This document shows, one piece after another, positions 5,016 to 5,668 of a DNA stretch of 5,668 nt. Position numbers and translations under genes: made by a program. How positions within the stretch are numbered: the first letter of the stretch is position 1; every line of letters starts with the position of its first letter. The notes under the pieces were generated by a model that worked only from the letters and a program-made list of their open reading frames with translations, was not told the DNA's origin and did not search any database. The DNA is taken from positions 9,676 through 15,343 of the forward strand of contig DMFQ01000007.1 of NCBI GenBank assembly GCA_003450555.1. The letters are read 5' to 3'. The stretch comes from Ktedonobacter sp. GTDB taxonomy: Bacteria; Chloroflexota; Ktedonobacteria; Ktedonobacterales; Ktedonobacteraceae.

Positions 5016-5668
5016 GTGAAGCTATAGTCCGATTCTACGGCGGTTTGCTTCGGTGGTAGGATTTGTTTGCAGGCGAGCTGGGCGGCCAGACGGGCGCTGG
5101 CAAGGCTTGCCGAAGCTAGCTGACCTGCTGAGCCAACCCAATCGCCGGCCATGTAGAGGTTGCGGATGCCAGGGACCTCGGGACCAGGACGGCCGGTCAG
5201 GCCACCAGAGTGCGCCTGTACAATGGCGTTTGTTGCATTCATGTGCGGCAAGAACTGTTGCTCGCTGACTTCACGTTGCCAGCCTGGTTGGAAGCGATTG
5301 AGGAGCGACTCCAGTTCGTGCTCGACAGCTTGCGGGTCGTAGCGCTCGCCTGGCTTCAGGTATTTGATTGTATGGATCAACGCTCCATTCTCTGGCGCCA
5401 GCCTGGCTGAGGCTGAGTGCACCACCATATACAGCGGCTGATCCAGACTCAGCACACCCAGGTGCTTTGGTTCAGGGAGCGATTTCAGTGCAACGTCGAG
5501 GCAGGCCACCCGGGCAGGCACCGCTTCCTGGACCCAACGACGCAGGGCCGCGTGCTCACCGCCATCTAGCAGCGCGGACGCTTCCTCCGGCCCGGTCGCC
5601 ACGATCACGGCTTCTGCCGGAAATAGCTCGCCATTGGCAAGGCGCACTCCCTGTACTCCCTGTACTCC
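5000..5668 (-). CDS. FAD-dependent oxidoreductase (amine oxidase / phytoene desaturase-like), C-terminal part
   Basis: The frame is open to the window edge, and there is no room for the N-terminal GxGxxG FAD-binding fold, so the gene begins outside the window. A GTG at 5647 is in frame but internal. The 222 visible residues (numbered from the edge) include VIVATGP (21-27), the end of the FAD-binding strand typical of flavin amine oxidases and desaturases. A substrate-domain stretch follows. Near the end, PGIRNLYMAGDWVGSAGQ lies at about 166-183. There the AGDW motif contacts the flavin, and the helix after it (ASASLASARLAAQ) completes the FAD site. Members oxidise amines, carotenoid precursors or protoporphyrinogen; the substrate cannot be told from this part. 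The ECF41 sigma gene lies 182 bases downstream on the same strand, so this is a likely regulatory target. The last residues (TIGTR) fall within a palindrome, which may have altered the original C-terminus. Confidence 0.85.
   Translation of the reverse strand, partial: GVQGVQGVRLANGELFPAEAVIVATGPEEASALLDGGEHAALRRWVQEAVPARVACLDVALKSLPEPKHLGVLSLDQPLYMVVHSASARLAPENGALIHTIKYLKPGERYDPQAVEHELESLLNRFQPGWQREVSEQQFLPHMNATNAIVQAHSGGLTGRPGPEVPGIRNLYMAGDWVGSAGQLASASLASARLAAQLACKQILPPKQTAVESDYSFTIGTR
5646..5668. repeat. 9-base tandem repeat inside the oxidoreductase gene
   Basis: ACTCCCTGT occurs twice in tandem (5646-5654 and 5655-5663) and continues with ACTCC to the window edge. It encodes a repeated Gly-Val-Gln on the minus strand just before RLANGE. 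Being a multiple of three, it keeps the frame. It may extend past the window. Confidence 0.6.

Overview
The window most resembles a chromosomal segment of a Chloroflexota bacterium of the Ktedonobacteria type. This is an inference from the GT/GH57 gene pair, the ECF41 sigma factor with a flavin oxidoreductase neighbour, and intergenic palindromes of the GTAGGGAC...GTCC style that I associate with Ktedonobacter-like genomes. No rRNA, tRNA, CRISPR array, transposase or integrase was found.

Layout. Positions 1-2383 (+) hold a two-gene unit: the 3' part of a GT-B glycosyltransferase and, 13 bases later, a complete family 57 glycoside hydrolase. Both probably act on alpha-glucan-type carbohydrate in the cytoplasm. 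A 150-base gap with a candidate promoter and a small dyad leads to a membrane-anchored lytic transglycosylase (2534-3538, +), whose cytoplasmic tail carries a 15-residue-period RTTEQL repeat. A rho-independent terminator follows at 3577-3606. The convergent intergenic region (3539-3923) contains a REP/BIME-like inverted pair of palindromes and a weak 46-codon ORF that may be the relic of a small membrane protein gene.

On the minus strand, 5668 to 3924, there is the C-terminal part of an FAD-dependent amine-oxidase/phytoene-desaturase-like oxidoreductase, then an ECF41 (SigJ-type) sigma factor. ECF41 factors carry a fused SnoaL-like C-terminal domain and are typically found next to an oxidoreductase, epimerase or carboxymuconolactone decarboxylase gene, so this pair fits a known arrangement. 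The 182 bases between the two genes are packed with further palindromes related to those in the convergent region, one of them running over the oxidoreductase stop codon.

The proteins are recognisable families. The least ordinary features are the dispersed CRTAGGGACCCGAT-like palindrome family on both sides of the sigma gene, the periodic RTTEQL tail of the transglycosylase, and the small ORF at 3525-3665. I see no convincing new multi-gene system.
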